64,000 nucleotides of DNA from Thermohalobaculum sp039816045 (lineage in GTDB: Bacteria; Pseudomonadota; Alphaproteobacteria; Rhodobacterales; Rhodobacteraceae): NCBI GenBank assembly GCA_039816045.1, contig JBCBYB010000009.1, positions 62,001-126,000 on the forward strand, read 5' to 3'. The first letter of the stretch is position 1. The number at the start of each line of letters is the position of its first letter. Of the stretch, positions 1 through 8,579 are shown piece after piece. The position numbers and the translations under genes are program-made. Below the pieces are notes generated by a model. The model saw only the letters and a list, made by a program, of their open reading frames with translations, ran no database searches and was not told where the DNA came from.

Positions 1-854
1 CGATCGCCCGGGTCCTGACCGAGGCCGGGCCCCTCGACCGTGTTGCGGGTCTGCGGTGTCTGGCCGAACTGGTGCTCCAGCAGCAGCTCGGCATCGAGAT
101 CGCCGAGGCCGGTCTCGAACTCGCCCAGAAGCTTGCCGCGAAGCGCGAGCCGATCGTACTCGGTGATGAAATCGCCTCCTGGTCCGACCACATCGCGGGG
201 ATCGTCGCCGGCGCCGTATTCGACGGTCAGCCGCCCGGCGACCGTGTCCGTGATCGGACCGGAGACCATGGCGTTGCCGACGTATTCGACCCCGTTGAAC
301 TCATCGAAGCGGAGCCCGCCTTGGACCGCCGCCTCGGGCACGAAGGTTGGGTCCTTGGTCTCGACGATCACGGCACCGGCAAAGCCCGTCCGCCCGCGCA
401 ACAGGGTCTGCGGGCCGCGAAGCACCTCGACCTGCTCGACATCCCAGAGGCTGGTGAAGCTCGAGTTGGCGATGCTCGCCGGGCGCGCGATGCCGTCGCG
501 GATGACCGCCGTCCGCGGCAAGGCCCCGGTGCTGAGCGCCGAGGGCAGACCGCCCGCGCCGCCCCCTTGCACGCCGCGGATCGAGGGGATCTCGCTCGGC
601 CCCTCGACAAAGACGTTGGGCGTGCGGGTGACGATGTCGCTGATCACCGTGTCGCCGCCATCGCGCTCGGCCTCGGTGCCCTCGATCACCGAGACAGCGC
701 CGGTGGTCTCGAGGAGGCTCCGCTCGCGCCGCTCACCGGTCACCGTGAGCTCCGGCAGAACTGTTACCTCCTGCGCCGGGCTGGTAGTTCCGATCAGGGC
801 CGCAACGCAGAGAGCCCCCGCCCCGCCTGTCCCTCGGGTCTTCGAAAACGCCAT
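1..854 (-). CDS. TonB-dependent siderophore receptor, N-terminal part
   Basis: Outer-membrane gated channel that imports ferric siderophores using TonB energy. The frame opens with ATG at 854, reads through a signal-peptide-like start (MAFSKTRGTGGAGALCVAAL), a TonB-box-like stretch and a plug domain (VEVLRGPQTLLRGR at about residue 120, then the start of the barrel), and runs off the left edge, so about 284 of an expected 650-750 residues are visible. The AraC gene and the siderophore-interacting protein gene lie directly upstream on the same strand, a usual iron-uptake grouping. Ligand specificity cannot be read from this part. Confidence 0.85.
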   Translation of the reverse strand, partial: MAFSKTRGTGGAGALCVAALIGTTSPAQEVTVLPELTVTGERRERSLLETTGAVSVIEGTEAERDGGDTVISDIVTRTPNVFVEGPSEIPSIRGVQGGGAGGLPSALSTGALPRTAVIRDGIARPASIANSSFTSLWDVEQVEVLRGPQTLLRGRTGFAGAVIVETKDPTFVPEAAVQGGLRFDEFNGVEYVGNAMVSGPITDTVAGRLTVEYGAGDDPRDVVGPGGDFITEYDRLALRGKLLGEFETGLGDLDAELLLEHQFGQTPQTRNTVEGPGLGQDPGD

Positions 855-961
855 CGCCGTGTCCCCTGCCGCTTATCTGACTGCTTTTGTCAATTATAGG
901 CAGAGGGCGCAGATCAGGTCTCGGGCGGCAGCCTGTCCGATCGGGCCATTTTCCCGTCAGT

Positions 962-1924
962 TCAGACCGGCCTCCCCCGGCGCCGGACCTCCGTCGGGGT
1001 CTCGCCAAAGCGGGACCTGAAAGCCTTGGCCAGCGCCTCGGGCGTGCTGTAGCCGACCGCCTCGGCGACCTTCGAGATGCTGAGCGGGCCGCTCAGGAGC
1101 GCTCGCGCCGCCTGGAGCCGCTGTTCGGACAGATAGGCACCGATCGGTTGGCCGAGCTCCTGGGACGCCGCGCGCTTGAGCGTGGTCGGGGGCACGCCGA
1201 GCTCTGCGGACAGTGCGGCAACAGTCCAGAGCCTCGGGGGATTGCGCGCGATCACCGCGTCGATCTGATCGATGATGCCGGAGGCACTGCCCTCCGTTCC
1301 AAGCGCTGCCGTGAGAAGACAGAGTGCGAGCCCCTCGAGGCGGAGCTTGTCGGGCTCCGGCGGAGCCATGGCCAGCAGGATCTCGCGCGCCAGGACATGC
1401 GCCGCCTGCGGAACCGGCACCAAGCTGCAATGCCGGCTCGCGATCTTCGCCGCGATCCGCTCGGCCGAGGTCGGATCGGACGCCGCGAGGCTCTCGACGA
1501 AGGCCTGGGGGAAGCAGGCGGAGACGACCTCGAAAGCCGGCTGCTCGGGCACGAACACCTGCCAATTGCCGGGCTGCGGCTGGCCGAGGACATGCAGCGT
1601 CTCGCCATCCAGCTCGATCGGCGGGAAGCCCTCGGATGTCGCACGGGACAGGCCGGTGAGCCGCACCTCCACATAGAGCCCGGGCTCGCTGGCCGTGACG
1701 GTCGATGTCTCTCGGAGACCCCGGAGACTGCCGGACATCAGCCTCACGCCGCTCCGCAGAGTTGCCACCTCGATGCGGCCGCAAGCGATGGGTCCGCTGT
1801 TCGGCCGGGACTGGATCTCGGACGCGAGACTGCGATGCTGGTCGGTCAGGGTGCGCAGCCTGCGAACCGTGATCGACTCCGACCGTGAGGCAAAGGCCTG
1901 CCGCAGACCGCTGTCAGCTCCCAT
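962..1924 (-). CDS. AraC-family regulator of siderophore uptake
   Basis: Predicted 320-aa transcription regulator. The C-terminal third carries two helix-turn-helix motifs typical of AraC/XylS proteins (LWTVAALSAELGVPPTTLKR and LSISKVAEAVGYSTPEALAKAFRSRFG); the N-terminal part is the variable sensor region. ATG at 1924 is preferred over an upstream start at 1957 because a GGAG lies just upstream of it and it overlaps the previous gene by only 11 bp. Its place between a siderophore-interacting protein gene and a TonB receptor gene suggests it activates this locus in response to the ferric siderophore, as IrpA/PchR-like proteins do; that role is inferred from position. Confidence 0.8.
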   Translation of the reverse strand: MGADSGLRQAFASRSESITVRRLRTLTDQHRSLASEIQSRPNSGPIACGRIEVATLRSGVRLMSGSLRGLRETSTVTASEPGLYVEVRLTGLSRATSEGFPPIELDGETLHVLGQPQPGNWQVFVPEQPAFEVVSACFPQAFVESLAASDPTSAERIAAKIASRHCSLVPVPQAAHVLAREILLAMAPPEPDKLRLEGLALCLLTAALGTEGSASGIIDQIDAVIARNPPRLWTVAALSAELGVPPTTLKRAASQELGQPIGAYLSEQRLQAARALLSGPLSISKVAEAVGYSTPEALAKAFRSRFGETPTEVRRRGRPV

Positions 1925-2978
1925 AACCCGGCACTCCGCGGCGCCAATAGGCAGCACTTATCTGGGTCGTCTTGTCGAGGCCGAGCTCCGCCTTGAAGTG
2001 CGCCCGCAGATCCTGCGCGTTCTGGAACTCCCCGGCAAAAAAGGCGTACCCAGTCCGGCCCCGCGCCGTGAGCGCCGCGGCGCGCTGCACGACCTCGCCC
2101 TCGAACCGGTCCGGCGCGATCTTGTGCACCCGGAGCGGCGTCTGAGGCAGGTAGTCCGTCGCGTCGGCGTCCGGTGGGAAGGCCACCACCACATCTCCGG
2201 TCGCCGCCGCGGGCAGGCTCTCGAGGAGGCGCGCCAAGGCCGGCAGACCGGTGCCGTCAGCGGCGAGAAAGAGCCCATCGAAGACCGGCAGCGTCACCTT
2301 GCCGGCCGGGCCCATGACCCCGACCCTTTGCCCCTCGCGCGCCTGCTGCGCCCAGTCGGAGATCAGCCCGCCGGCATGGCGGACGATGTCGATGTCCACC
2401 TCTCCCTCCGAGGGCCGCACATGGCGCAAGGTGATCATGCGCGCGTGCAGCTTGTCCGCGCCACCCGGCCAGACCGGGACGCCGTTCTCGGCCATCCGCG
2501 GCCAGACCGGCACGCGCCCGGGCTCCAGCGGCAGCATGAGCCTCAGATGAATGCCACCATCGGCAAGCGAGACCACGTCATCATGCACAAGCGTCACCCG
2601 CTGCATCCCGGCGAAGACCTCGCGGCTAGCCGTAACCTCCAGAACCTTGAAGTTGGACGGCAGCGCACCGGCGACCGCCGTCTCGCCCGACCAGCGGATG
2701 TTCGCCGCAGCCGTGGGATCCAGCTCCGCCACGTGGCTCACGATCTCCTCCTTGAAGAAGATCAGAACACCGGGATTGGGCCCCTCGATCCGCACCTGCA
2801 AACCGCTTGGAAGGACATGGAACCTCAGTCCGAACTCGTCCTGGCGAAAGATGCGCGATCCATCGTCGGCCTCGTCGAAGACGATGCCATGCTCATCGCG
2901 GATGTGGTCGATGAAGAAGCCCATCAGTCGCGATGGATCGGCCACCGGGATAACCGTATCGGACATGGATGTCGGCAT
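1914..2978 (-). CDS. Siderophore-interacting protein (FAD-linked ferric reductase)
   Basis: 354-aa cytoplasmic protein predicted to reduce and release iron from an imported siderophore. About the first 90 residues look like the DUF2218 domain (FFIDHIRDEHGIVFDE, GVLIFFKEEIVSHVAELDP). The rest is the FAD-binding/SIP module, with RHVRPSEGEVDIDIVRH followed by a DWAQQAREGQRVGVMGPAGK segment, and it ends in AAYWRRG, as ViuB-family proteins do. ATG at 2978 is chosen because an AGAGG lies 7 nt upstream; a second ATG at 2966 is possible. First gene of the three-gene iron cluster. Confidence 0.88.
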   Translation of the reverse strand: MPTSMSDTVIPVADPSRLMGFFIDHIRDEHGIVFDEADDGSRIFRQDEFGLRFHVLPSGLQVRIEGPNPGVLIFFKEEIVSHVAELDPTAAANIRWSGETAVAGALPSNFKVLEVTASREVFAGMQRVTLVHDDVVSLADGGIHLRLMLPLEPGRVPVWPRMAENGVPVWPGGADKLHARMITLRHVRPSEGEVDIDIVRHAGGLISDWAQQAREGQRVGVMGPAGKVTLPVFDGLFLAADGTGLPALARLLESLPAAATGDVVVAFPPDADATDYLPQTPLRVHKIAPDRFEGEVVQRAAALTARGRTGYAFFAGEFQNAQDLRAHFKAELGLDKTTQISAAYWRRGVPGYGS

Positions 2979-3319
2979 GGACAGCCTCTGTATGGCATGC
3001 GGGGGAGCTTGCGGATCGTCACCCGGCCCTGCAAAGGACGCATCGGCACGACGGCTGGCGGGTCTGAAGCTACGCGACAGGTTCTCAGATGCCAAGACCG
3101 GCAACACCCGACGGCTTTCTCGCAGAAGGTCATGCACCGATTGAGGTTGTTTGGGTGAAGCGGGGCTTTGTGGACGATATCAACCTAGCGGAACGCTGCG
3201 GCGAGCGCTCTGCGTGTTCATTCAAGTCGTGTGATGGCACGAAACCATCATCCGAGGCAGGGGAAGATCTATTGACCATTCGGCCAATCAGCTGCCCGTC
3301 ATGCCCGCCCGGATAAAAG
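2979..3319. other. Gene-free stretch upstream of the iron cluster
   Basis: About 340 bp with no ORF I can support on either strand; the open frames are short and resemble no family. It must hold the promoter of the siderophore-interacting protein gene. I saw no convincing Fur box or iron-Rhodo box by eye. Confidence 0.4.
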
Positions 3320-3499
3320 CTAAAGTGGAGCACCAAACATCGCGTCGATTGCCGAACTGGCGAACGCATGTCGCATAGCCGGACGGGGCTGGAGGTGCAG
3401 CCGCCCACCGGTGAGTTCCGCCACCATGTTCGGAGGCGCATTGAGGACGTCCTGGTAGGTAACAGGTTCCCGGATCTGCCGCTGGATCGCGTTCATCAT
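3320..3499 (-). pseudogene. Uma2-family (DUF820) endonuclease, N-terminal fragment
   Basis: A 59-codon frame starting with two ATGs at 3499/3496. It reads MMNAIQRQIREPVTYQDVLN, then a segment with AELTGGRLHLQPRPAMRHA. The PxTYxDyl...AEL..G.l...PRP..RH pattern is the N-terminus of Uma2 proteins, which are about 190 aa with a PD-(D/E)xK nuclease core. The frame stops at TAG soon after, so the catalytic core is missing and this is a remnant. Uma2 genes often travel with mobile DNA. Confidence 0.6.
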
Positions 3500-3555
3500 G
3501 TTCTTCTGTTGCGCTCAATTCTAGCCGATCCGCCTGATCTTGTCGCGCCCTTGGG

Positions 3556-4698
3556 TCAGAGCCGCGGTTGCCAGAAGCGAAACCGCCCCTGCCCTGTCAT
3601 TTCCCTGACGAGCCCACGGCGCTCGAAAGCATTGAGCAGATCGCGCGACCGCGTACCGGTAAGGCCGAGCTCTGCAGCCACGGCCGAGGCCGACAGAACT
3701 GGCCGCGCGAGGAACAGATCGGCAAGTGATGGTGCGCCGCGCCCCCGCATGCCCTGAATGGCGTTCGCCACGCGCTCGCGCCAATCCGCCAAGGCGCTCA
3801 ATCGGGCGCGCCCGGCGATCGACGCTCCGGCCACTGCATCGAACCAGGCTGCCAGGAAGCTCTCGGGCATGCCGCCATAGCGCAGCGCCGCCGGTGGACG
3901 GCCGAGCGCGAGCGGCAGGAAGGTCAAACCGACATTGGCCTCAATCCGCGCTGGGGCAAGCGCCAAGTGACCGGCGAGCGTGGCGGGCTCGAGAAGCTCC
4001 TGCATCGCCATCCGCGGCCAGAGCCGGAACCCGAACCCGGCACGAACGATCGGATGCGCGTCCAGGCCTTTGACAACGGACAGCCAGGCCTCCGCGTGGT
4101 CCCGGCCCATTTCCGGGAGAAGCTCGCGGATCGGATCGGACATATCATCATTGCCGGGCTCAGCGACCGTCCGGTATCCGAGCGCCGTCGCAACGGTCTC
4201 AGGGTCGCTCAACTTGCGAGGCGCTGAGATGGCGCGGCGGAGCGCGGAGGTTGCGCGGCCCATCACGGCGGCGTCGTCGCCCACGCGCCCGAGGCGCTCG
4301 AGATCCACCAGAGCGAGCCGCTCAGGCCGGATGCGGTGCCCTTCTGCCCAGACGAGATCGGTGATCTCCAGCAGGGCCAGATGACGCAGGCTGCCCTCCC
4401 GACGCTGGCTCGGCTGAGTGAGCAGCCGCTCGTCGAGCCGTGCGACGGCATCGGCGGCAGCCGCGAGCTGCCTTGCGAGCGCTTGCTCGGCGCGCTGCCA
4501 CTGGACGCGGTCATCGACCGATGCCCTCGCTTGAGGGTTGAGATCGACCAGCGGTTCCAACGCGGGCGGGTCAAACCAATGGCCAAGGTCGTCCTCCGTC
4601 TCCTCACGATCGTAGATCGACGGCGGGCCAAGGAACGCGTCCTCAGGCACATCGTCGAGTGCAGTGGTGCCAAAGTTCTGTGGCGGTTTCCTGTTCAT
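3556..4698 (-). CDS. DUF1612/HTH DNA-binding protein (RHE_PE00001-like)
   Basis: 380-aa protein of a family common on alphaproteobacterial plasmids. Visible are an N-terminal acidic segment, a helical core beginning near residue 70 (RAEQALARQLAAAADAVARL then WAEGHRIRPERLALVDLERL), and a C-terminal winged-helix-like module (SLADLFLARPVLSASAVAAE then RDLLNAFERRGLVREMTGQG) that matches the family's HTH end. Function is unproven; it is probably a regulator of neighbouring mobile DNA. ATG at 4698 is chosen over a GTG at 4713 because the family-like sequence starts later and neither has a strong SD. An 18-bp palindrome 210 bp upstream may be its operator. Confidence 0.6.
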   Translation of the reverse strand: MNRKPPQNFGTTALDDVPEDAFLGPPSIYDREETEDDLGHWFDPPALEPLVDLNPQARASVDDRVQWQRAEQALARQLAAAADAVARLDERLLTQPSQRREGSLRHLALLEITDLVWAEGHRIRPERLALVDLERLGRVGDDAAVMGRATSALRRAISAPRKLSDPETVATALGYRTVAEPGNDDMSDPIRELLPEMGRDHAEAWLSVVKGLDAHPIVRAGFGFRLWPRMAMQELLEPATLAGHLALAPARIEANVGLTFLPLALGRPPAALRYGGMPESFLAAWFDAVAGASIAGRARLSALADWRERVANAIQGMRGRGAPSLADLFLARPVLSASAVAAELGLTGTRSRDLLNAFERRGLVREMTGQGRFRFWQPRL

Positions 4699-5043
4699 TC
4701 GCAGAGAGTACACGATTGAAGGCCATTTTTAGTGGAAGAATTGGTGTTGCCCGGGACTTCTGGTTCAACAGCATCTGGCGTGTAAGTTCGTACGCTCGAA
4801 GAAGACCCTCCAAAGACGGGATATGGAGCGCAACCAACTGAATTTGTGCCCTTTTCCCCACGAGCGCATCGACCTGCCAGCCATGAAAGCGCACTTGAAC
4901 GCGTTTTCAAACGACCGTTTGAAGGCTTGCGGGTGTTTGTAAATTGGATTAGTCTAAGAACGAAGTATGAACACGAACGGTGTCTGGACGGTCGAGAATG
5001 AGGAACAGCCTGCGCAGGAGAGCCCCCTGCCCTTCCCGACCTT
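4699..5043. other. Gene-free stretch upstream of the DUF1612 gene
   Basis: About 345 bp without a supportable ORF, somewhat richer in A and T than its neighbours. It presumably contains the promoter of the 4698 gene and holds the palindrome at 4906-4923. Confidence 0.4.
4906..4923. promoter_or_regulatory. Palindromic operator candidate
   Basis: TTCAAACG-AC-CGTTTGAA: two perfect 8-bp arms with a 2-bp spacer. It lies in the noncoding region upstream of the DUF1612/HTH gene, which suggests a repressor site, possibly autoregulatory. The cognate protein is unknown. Confidence 0.45.
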
Positions 5044-5445
5044 TCAGGCGAAGGGATTGACGAGCTTCACGCCATGAACGGTCCGACCCGCCTGCATATC
5101 TTCCGTGTAGAGGACCCCTGCCCCGGCCTCGACTGCCGCGGCGACGATCAGGCTATCGTAGACGCCGAAGCCCGTCTCTCGCGCGATCACAAGGCCCCGC
5201 GCATGCACCTCGAGGGTCAGCGATCGGATGTCGAGCACCTGCTTCACGCCGTCGAGAACCTCCAGGACATCGTCCCAACCCATGCCGAGCTTGCGCCGCA
5301 TGACCGACGCCGCCTCGTTCAGGACCTGGACGCTGATCGTCCCCCCATCGGCAAGAAGGGCCTCAGCTGTGTCGGCCTTCGCCGTCTCGGCCGAGAGCAG
5401 ATAGAGGATGACGTTGGTGTCGAAGAACCGGCCCTCAGCGCTCAT
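5044..5445 (-). CDS. vapC: VapC-type PIN-domain RNase toxin
   Basis: 133-aa PIN-domain endoribonuclease, toxin of a type II TA pair. The four acidic residues that hold the metal can be placed: D9 (FFDTNVILYLL), E44 (LNEAAS), D96 (GVYDSLIVAAA) and D115 (YTEDMQ). The ATG at 5445 lies inside the antitoxin's last codons (overlap 5435-5445), so the two are translationally coupled with the antitoxin first. Targets of VapC toxins are usually tRNA or rRNA; the target here is unknown. Confidence 0.88.
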   Translation of the reverse strand: MSAEGRFFDTNVILYLLSAETAKADTAEALLADGGTISVQVLNEAASVMRRKLGMGWDDVLEVLDGVKQVLDIRSLTLEVHARGLVIARETGFGVYDSLIVAAAVEAGAGVLYTEDMQAGRTVHGVKLVNPFA

Positions 5446-5665
5446 GGGCCTCGTCCCGCTCGAAGCGGAACCCGGCGGGCAGGCGCCCACGGTGCTTGCG
5501 GAGCCGTTCAAGGAGGGCTGCCCTGCTCGGCGCCTTGCTTACCGCGAAGCTCCGTGCGTCGGCGACGAAGATCTCGATATCGTCGCCCTCCTTCAACTCC
5601 AGCGCATCGACCACCGCCGCCGGCAGGCGCACGGCCAGCGAGTTACCCCATTTCGAGACCTGCAT
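5435..5665 (-). CDS. vapB: VapB antitoxin (AbrB/MazE fold)
   Basis: 76-aa antitoxin. The N-terminal swapped-hairpin DNA-binding domain is typical (MQVSKWGNSLAVRLPAAVV followed by ALELKEGDDIEIFV), and the C-terminal tail (LRKHRGRLPAGFRFERDEA) is the sort that wraps the PIN toxin. It is the first gene of the pair and probably represses its own promoter through the inverted repeat 14 bp upstream. Confidence 0.88.
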   Translation of the reverse strand: MQVSKWGNSLAVRLPAAVVDALELKEGDDIEIFVADARSFAVSKAPSRAALLERLRKHRGRLPAGFRFERDEAHER

Positions 5666-5678
5666 CTGCCATCCTCTG

Positions 5679-5702
5679 GATATACATTGAACCAGGTATA
5701 TC
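5679..5702. promoter_or_regulatory. Inverted repeat, VapBC operator candidate
   Basis: Perfect 7-bp arms GATATAC and GTATATC separated by 10 bp, between the divergent vapB and recombinase starts. Dyads of this kind bind VapB/VapBC complexes; here the site could also affect the recombinase promoter. Confidence 0.6.
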
Positions 5703-5732
5703 TAAGCGCCCAGCTGGCCGCTGGCTATCCGG

Positions 5733-6674
5733 GTGGCGGCGGTGAGAAAGACCGCGACCGCGCCGCGTCTGATCGGCTATGCTAGGGTCTCGACCGAGGA
5801 CCAGGCCACGGATCCGCAGATCGGCGAGCTCCGGACCGTTGGGTGCTCAACGATCTTCCAGGACAAGGCCTCCGGCGCGCAGCGGAGCAGGCCGGAGCTG
5901 GCTCGCGCGCTCTCAGCACTGAAACCCGGCGATGTCCTTGTCGTCGCAAGGCTCGACCGTCTCGCCCGGTCGCTCAGCCATCTGCTCGAGATCGTCGAGG
6001 ACTTAGAGGACCGAGAGATCGGGTTTCGATCGCTCGGCGACCCGATCGACACGACCTCGCCGCAGGGACGCCTCACACTCCAGATCCTCGGCGCCGTAGC
6101 CGAATTCGAACGCCAGCTCATTCGCGAGCGCACGAGATCGGGTCTCGCCTCGGCACGTGCAGAGGGTCGGCGTGGCGGCAACCCTGTGCTCTCGGCCGAG
6201 GATCCGATGGGACGCCGTCAGCTCGCTCGCGCGCGAGACGAAGCCAGATCTGACAAGGTCCTCCAGGCGATCGACGACATCGCGCCGCTCGTCCGTCGGC
6301 TCCGCCCGGGCGCGAGCTGGGACCGGATCGCGCAGATCCTGATGATCCGGTCCGTCACCCGCCCATGGGACGCGCGGCCCTGGACCCGCGATAGCCTGAC
6401 CCGCGCCTGCAAACGCTTGGTGAAGGACGGCTTCCTTCCGGCCGAGGTCATGGAGCGCGGTCCCCGAGGCGCCGAGAACGACGGCCTCGTCGAGCTCGTC
6501 GCCGCGGTCTGGAGCGCCATGCCCTCTCCGTCCCTCACGGCCTGCGCACGGCACCTTCAGGCGCAGCATGTGCTCACGCCGAGAGGTGGTTTCCGGTGGT
6601 CTGCTTCGTCGGTACGCAATCTGCTTAAGCGCGCGCGTGAACGAGGCCTCGTTGGTGAGTTCCCGGCAGCATAG
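5733..6674 (+). CDS. Serine recombinase/resolvase with long C-terminal region
   Basis: 313-aa site-specific recombinase. The catalytic domain has the motif LIGYARVSTEDQ with nucleophile Ser20, the LDRLARS arginine motif near residue 75, and the EFERQLIRERTRSGL segment near residue 130. About 170 further residues with basic helices (SWDRIAQILM, SASSVRNLLKRARERG) probably form an extended DNA-binding region, longer than in Tn3-type resolvases (about 185 aa). The start is GTG at 5733 or GTG at 5742; no clear SD decides it. It is divergent from vapBC and lies next to the replication region, so multimer resolution is plausible. Confidence 0.8.
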   Translation: MAAVRKTATAPRLIGYARVSTEDQATDPQIGELRTVGCSTIFQDKASGAQRSRPELARALSALKPGDVLVVARLDRLARSLSHLLEIVEDLEDREIGFRSLGDPIDTTSPQGRLTLQILGAVAEFERQLIRERTRSGLASARAEGRRGGNPVLSAEDPMGRRQLARARDEARSDKVLQAIDDIAPLVRRLRPGASWDRIAQILMIRSVTRPWDARPWTRDSLTRACKRLVKDGFLPAEVMERGPRGAENDGLVELVAAVWSAMPSPSLTACARHLQAQHVLTPRGGFRWSASSVRNLLKRARERGLVGEFPAA

Positions 6675-6780
6675 GCTGCTTGCCTTTCGGTCCGAAACCC
6701 ACGCCCAAGATCTGTGGAGGCTGCTCTAGTGCACCCCCTTCAGCTTGACCCCGACTCTGATGCAAGCCGCTCTACCAAGC

Positions 6781-6796
6781 GTCACGCGCGCGTGAC
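6781..6796. promoter_or_regulatory. parS: parS-like palindrome, copy 1
   Basis: GTCACGCGCGCGTGAC, a perfect 16-bp palindrome (18 bp with the flanking C/G). The same 16 bp recurs at 6876 and 11049, bracketing repA-parA-parB, so it is the best candidate for the ParB-binding centromere. The assignment comes from position and repetition, not from a known consensus. Confidence 0.7.
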
Positions 6797-6875
6797 GTTC
6801 TTTCCAACAAGTGAATGCGCAGATCTTGATGAGCGTCCTCTGGCAGAACATCGTACCACCTCGCCAAACACCGCC

Positions 6876-6891
6876 GTCACGCGCGCGTGAC
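6876..6891. promoter_or_regulatory. parS: parS-like palindrome, copy 2
   Basis: Same 16-bp palindrome as at 6781, here extended to a perfect 20-bp dyad (6874-6893). It lies 14 bp beyond the 3' end of repA. Confidence 0.7.
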
Positions 6892-6905
6892 GGTACTGTC
6901 GGTCA

Positions 6906-7973
6906 TCACGGCGACCCCCTCCGTTCGAACCAACTCTGGCAGAACTTCACGAAGTGGCGCTCTGGGCGCTTGGGCTCGATCTCCTCGGCCGCACACCATT
7001 TTCGCCATTCATGTTCGAGAACATAGACGTCCCACCCGGGCGCGACCGTGCGAGCGTCGGAGTAAGCTTCCGGATTAAGCGGTCCGTCGTACGCCTCGTC
7101 CTGTTGAGCGGGCGCAGGAACGGTCCCGCGGCTCCGGAAGATCACCATCGAACCTTCGAGGGTCGGAATGTAGTCCGGGAAATGGTCGTGCTCAGCGTTG
7201 GCCTCGACCACAGTCTTAACGAGCCTCTTGAACTCCTTCGAAGTCGATTGAGATCCACACTTGAGCTGCAGCTTTTCAAGACCAATCCGCCACTCTGGCG
7301 CCTTGCCGCAATGCTTTCGAGCAATCTCATACATCCTTCGCTCGAGGGGCTTGCGAAGCCGAAAATAGTCTCGGCTGATAGTAAGAACCTCTTTGGCCCG
7401 GATAGCGTTGAAGACCCAATCCGAGAGCGTGACTTGGACATCGAGCAGGGCACCGTCGCTGTCCCTACGAACAGTCTTGGCGCTCTCGACCAAACCGAAC
7501 ACCTGCCACTGGCGTTCCGTACCCGTGACGATGTTCGTCTTGATGGACGTGCCCCTCAGTCGTTCAAGCGCCTCCTCGGCGCGATCGTAGGCACTACCAC
7601 CAATCGGCTTGCCCGTTGCGATCAGATAGTCACTGACCTTGAAGCTCACGGTCTTGGAGACTTCTCGACCTTCGTTCAACGCTGCGATGAGCTGAGAAAT
7701 ACAGAAGATGAGGATGTCGCGATCGAACACCGTCGCCATTCCTTTAGCCGACGGCGATATTTCGATGTAATTCTCACCATTCTCGTATCGACGTGAGTTA
7801 TGATCTGGGCGCTTGGAAATCGAAAACACTGGGTGCTCCATGCCCGCCATATCGCTCTTCGGCGCTGCATCAAAAATGTCGCAGATGAACAGGTCGGGTT
7901 GCTGGAACCGATCGGGTAGAAGCGGGCTTCGCTTGTTCGATCGTGAAGCCGGCTCATCTGGCTTATCACCCAC
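6906..7973 (-). CDS. repA: RepA replication initiator (RPA family)
   Basis: 355-aa plasmid initiator that opens the iteron origin. The family signature is clear: LLPDRFQQPDLFICDIFDA, DMAGMEHPVFSISKRP, YENGENYIEISPSAKGMATV, DRDILIFCISQLIAALN, then the winged-helix part LTISRDYFRLRKPLERRMYE and IARKHCG. A longer frame reaches 8069 but would encode the iterons as protein. GTG at 7973 is chosen because GGGAGG lies 5 nt upstream and the known N-terminus begins soon after. The first iteron covers this start codon, which suggests RepA autorepresses. It is divergent from parA. Confidence 0.88.
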   Translation of the reverse strand: MGDKPDEPASRSNKRSPLLPDRFQQPDLFICDIFDAAPKSDMAGMEHPVFSISKRPDHNSRRYENGENYIEISPSAKGMATVFDRDILIFCISQLIAALNEGREVSKTVSFKVSDYLIATGKPIGGSAYDRAEEALERLRGTSIKTNIVTGTERQWQVFGLVESAKTVRRDSDGALLDVQVTLSDWVFNAIRAKEVLTISRDYFRLRKPLERRMYEIARKHCGKAPEWRIGLEKLQLKCGSQSTSKEFKRLVKTVVEANAEHDHFPDYIPTLEGSMVIFRSRGTVPAPAQQDEAYDGPLNPEAYSDARTVAPGWDVYVLEHEWRKWCAAEEIEPKRPERHFVKFCQSWFERRGSP

Positions 7974-8277
7974 CCAAGCCTCCCTCCCTTGGCCTATCGC
8001 ACACCACCCTAGCCTTGTCTTATCGCCCACCAGAGTCAACCCTTGTCTTATCGCCCACGATCTGACCACCCAGCTTCGTCATATCACCCACCGATTCGCG
8101 TATGCTGGCTTATCGCCCACTAATCCAACTGTCAGCATCCATCGCCAGAGCTCCTGTGGCATAGGAAGTACGGCCCCAGCCGACGCCTAGCACTGTGGAT
8201 AACTCACATACCAGCGCTGTCAGATCACACACAGAACCTTGGCTGATCACCCACCATCTACTGTCTGATCCCACACC
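7960..8277. repeat. Iteron array of the replication origin
   Basis: Nine same-direction copies of a 15-bp motif, consensus near GNCTTATCGCCCACC, start at 7960, 7991, 8017, 8045, 8078, 8107, 8219, 8241 and 8263. The three at the right end carry GATC instead of TATC and are spaced 22 bp; the others are 26-33 bp apart. Two inverted copies follow at 8455 and 8473. These are the expected RepA binding sites; the first overlaps the repA start codon. Confidence 0.85.
8194..8202 (-). promoter_or_regulatory. DnaA box
   Basis: Perfect TTATCCACA on the minus strand, inside the gap between iterons 6 and 7. With the iterons it marks the origin and implies host DnaA is recruited. Confidence 0.7.
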
Positions 8278-8579
8278 ACACGGTCCGCTAATACGATGAT
8301 TCCAAACCATAATTTGAAGATCTTGATGGCCTTAACCCTATAGATAACTCTAAAATAACACCCACTACGAGGCGACACCTCAAAAACTCGGCAAGGACAA
8401 TCCGTCGACAGACCTGAAGCACACGCCGAAGGCTGGGAAACGAAACAATCCTAAAGTGGGCGATAAGACAACGGTGGGTGATGAACTCAGACATCGCCAA
8501 AAAACATTCTTGCCTTGCCCAAATGTTCGCGAGATTCTGAAACCCGCAACAAAACCGCGAACATCGCGAGGCAACGAGC
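8278..8579. other. Origin-proximal region: A+T-rich stretch and inverted iterons
   Basis: About 300 bp between the iteron array and parA. The first 80 bp are clearly A+T-rich for this replicon and could be the DNA-unwinding element. Two inverted iteron copies lie at 8455-8469 and 8473-8487, near where the parA promoter should be, so RepA might also influence parAB. Confidence 0.55.

Noticed and set aside
1695..3158. 487-codon plus-strand frame
   Set aside because: Antisense to the siderophore-interacting protein and AraC genes; its composition (Arg, Gly, Pro, His rich) is that of a shadow frame.
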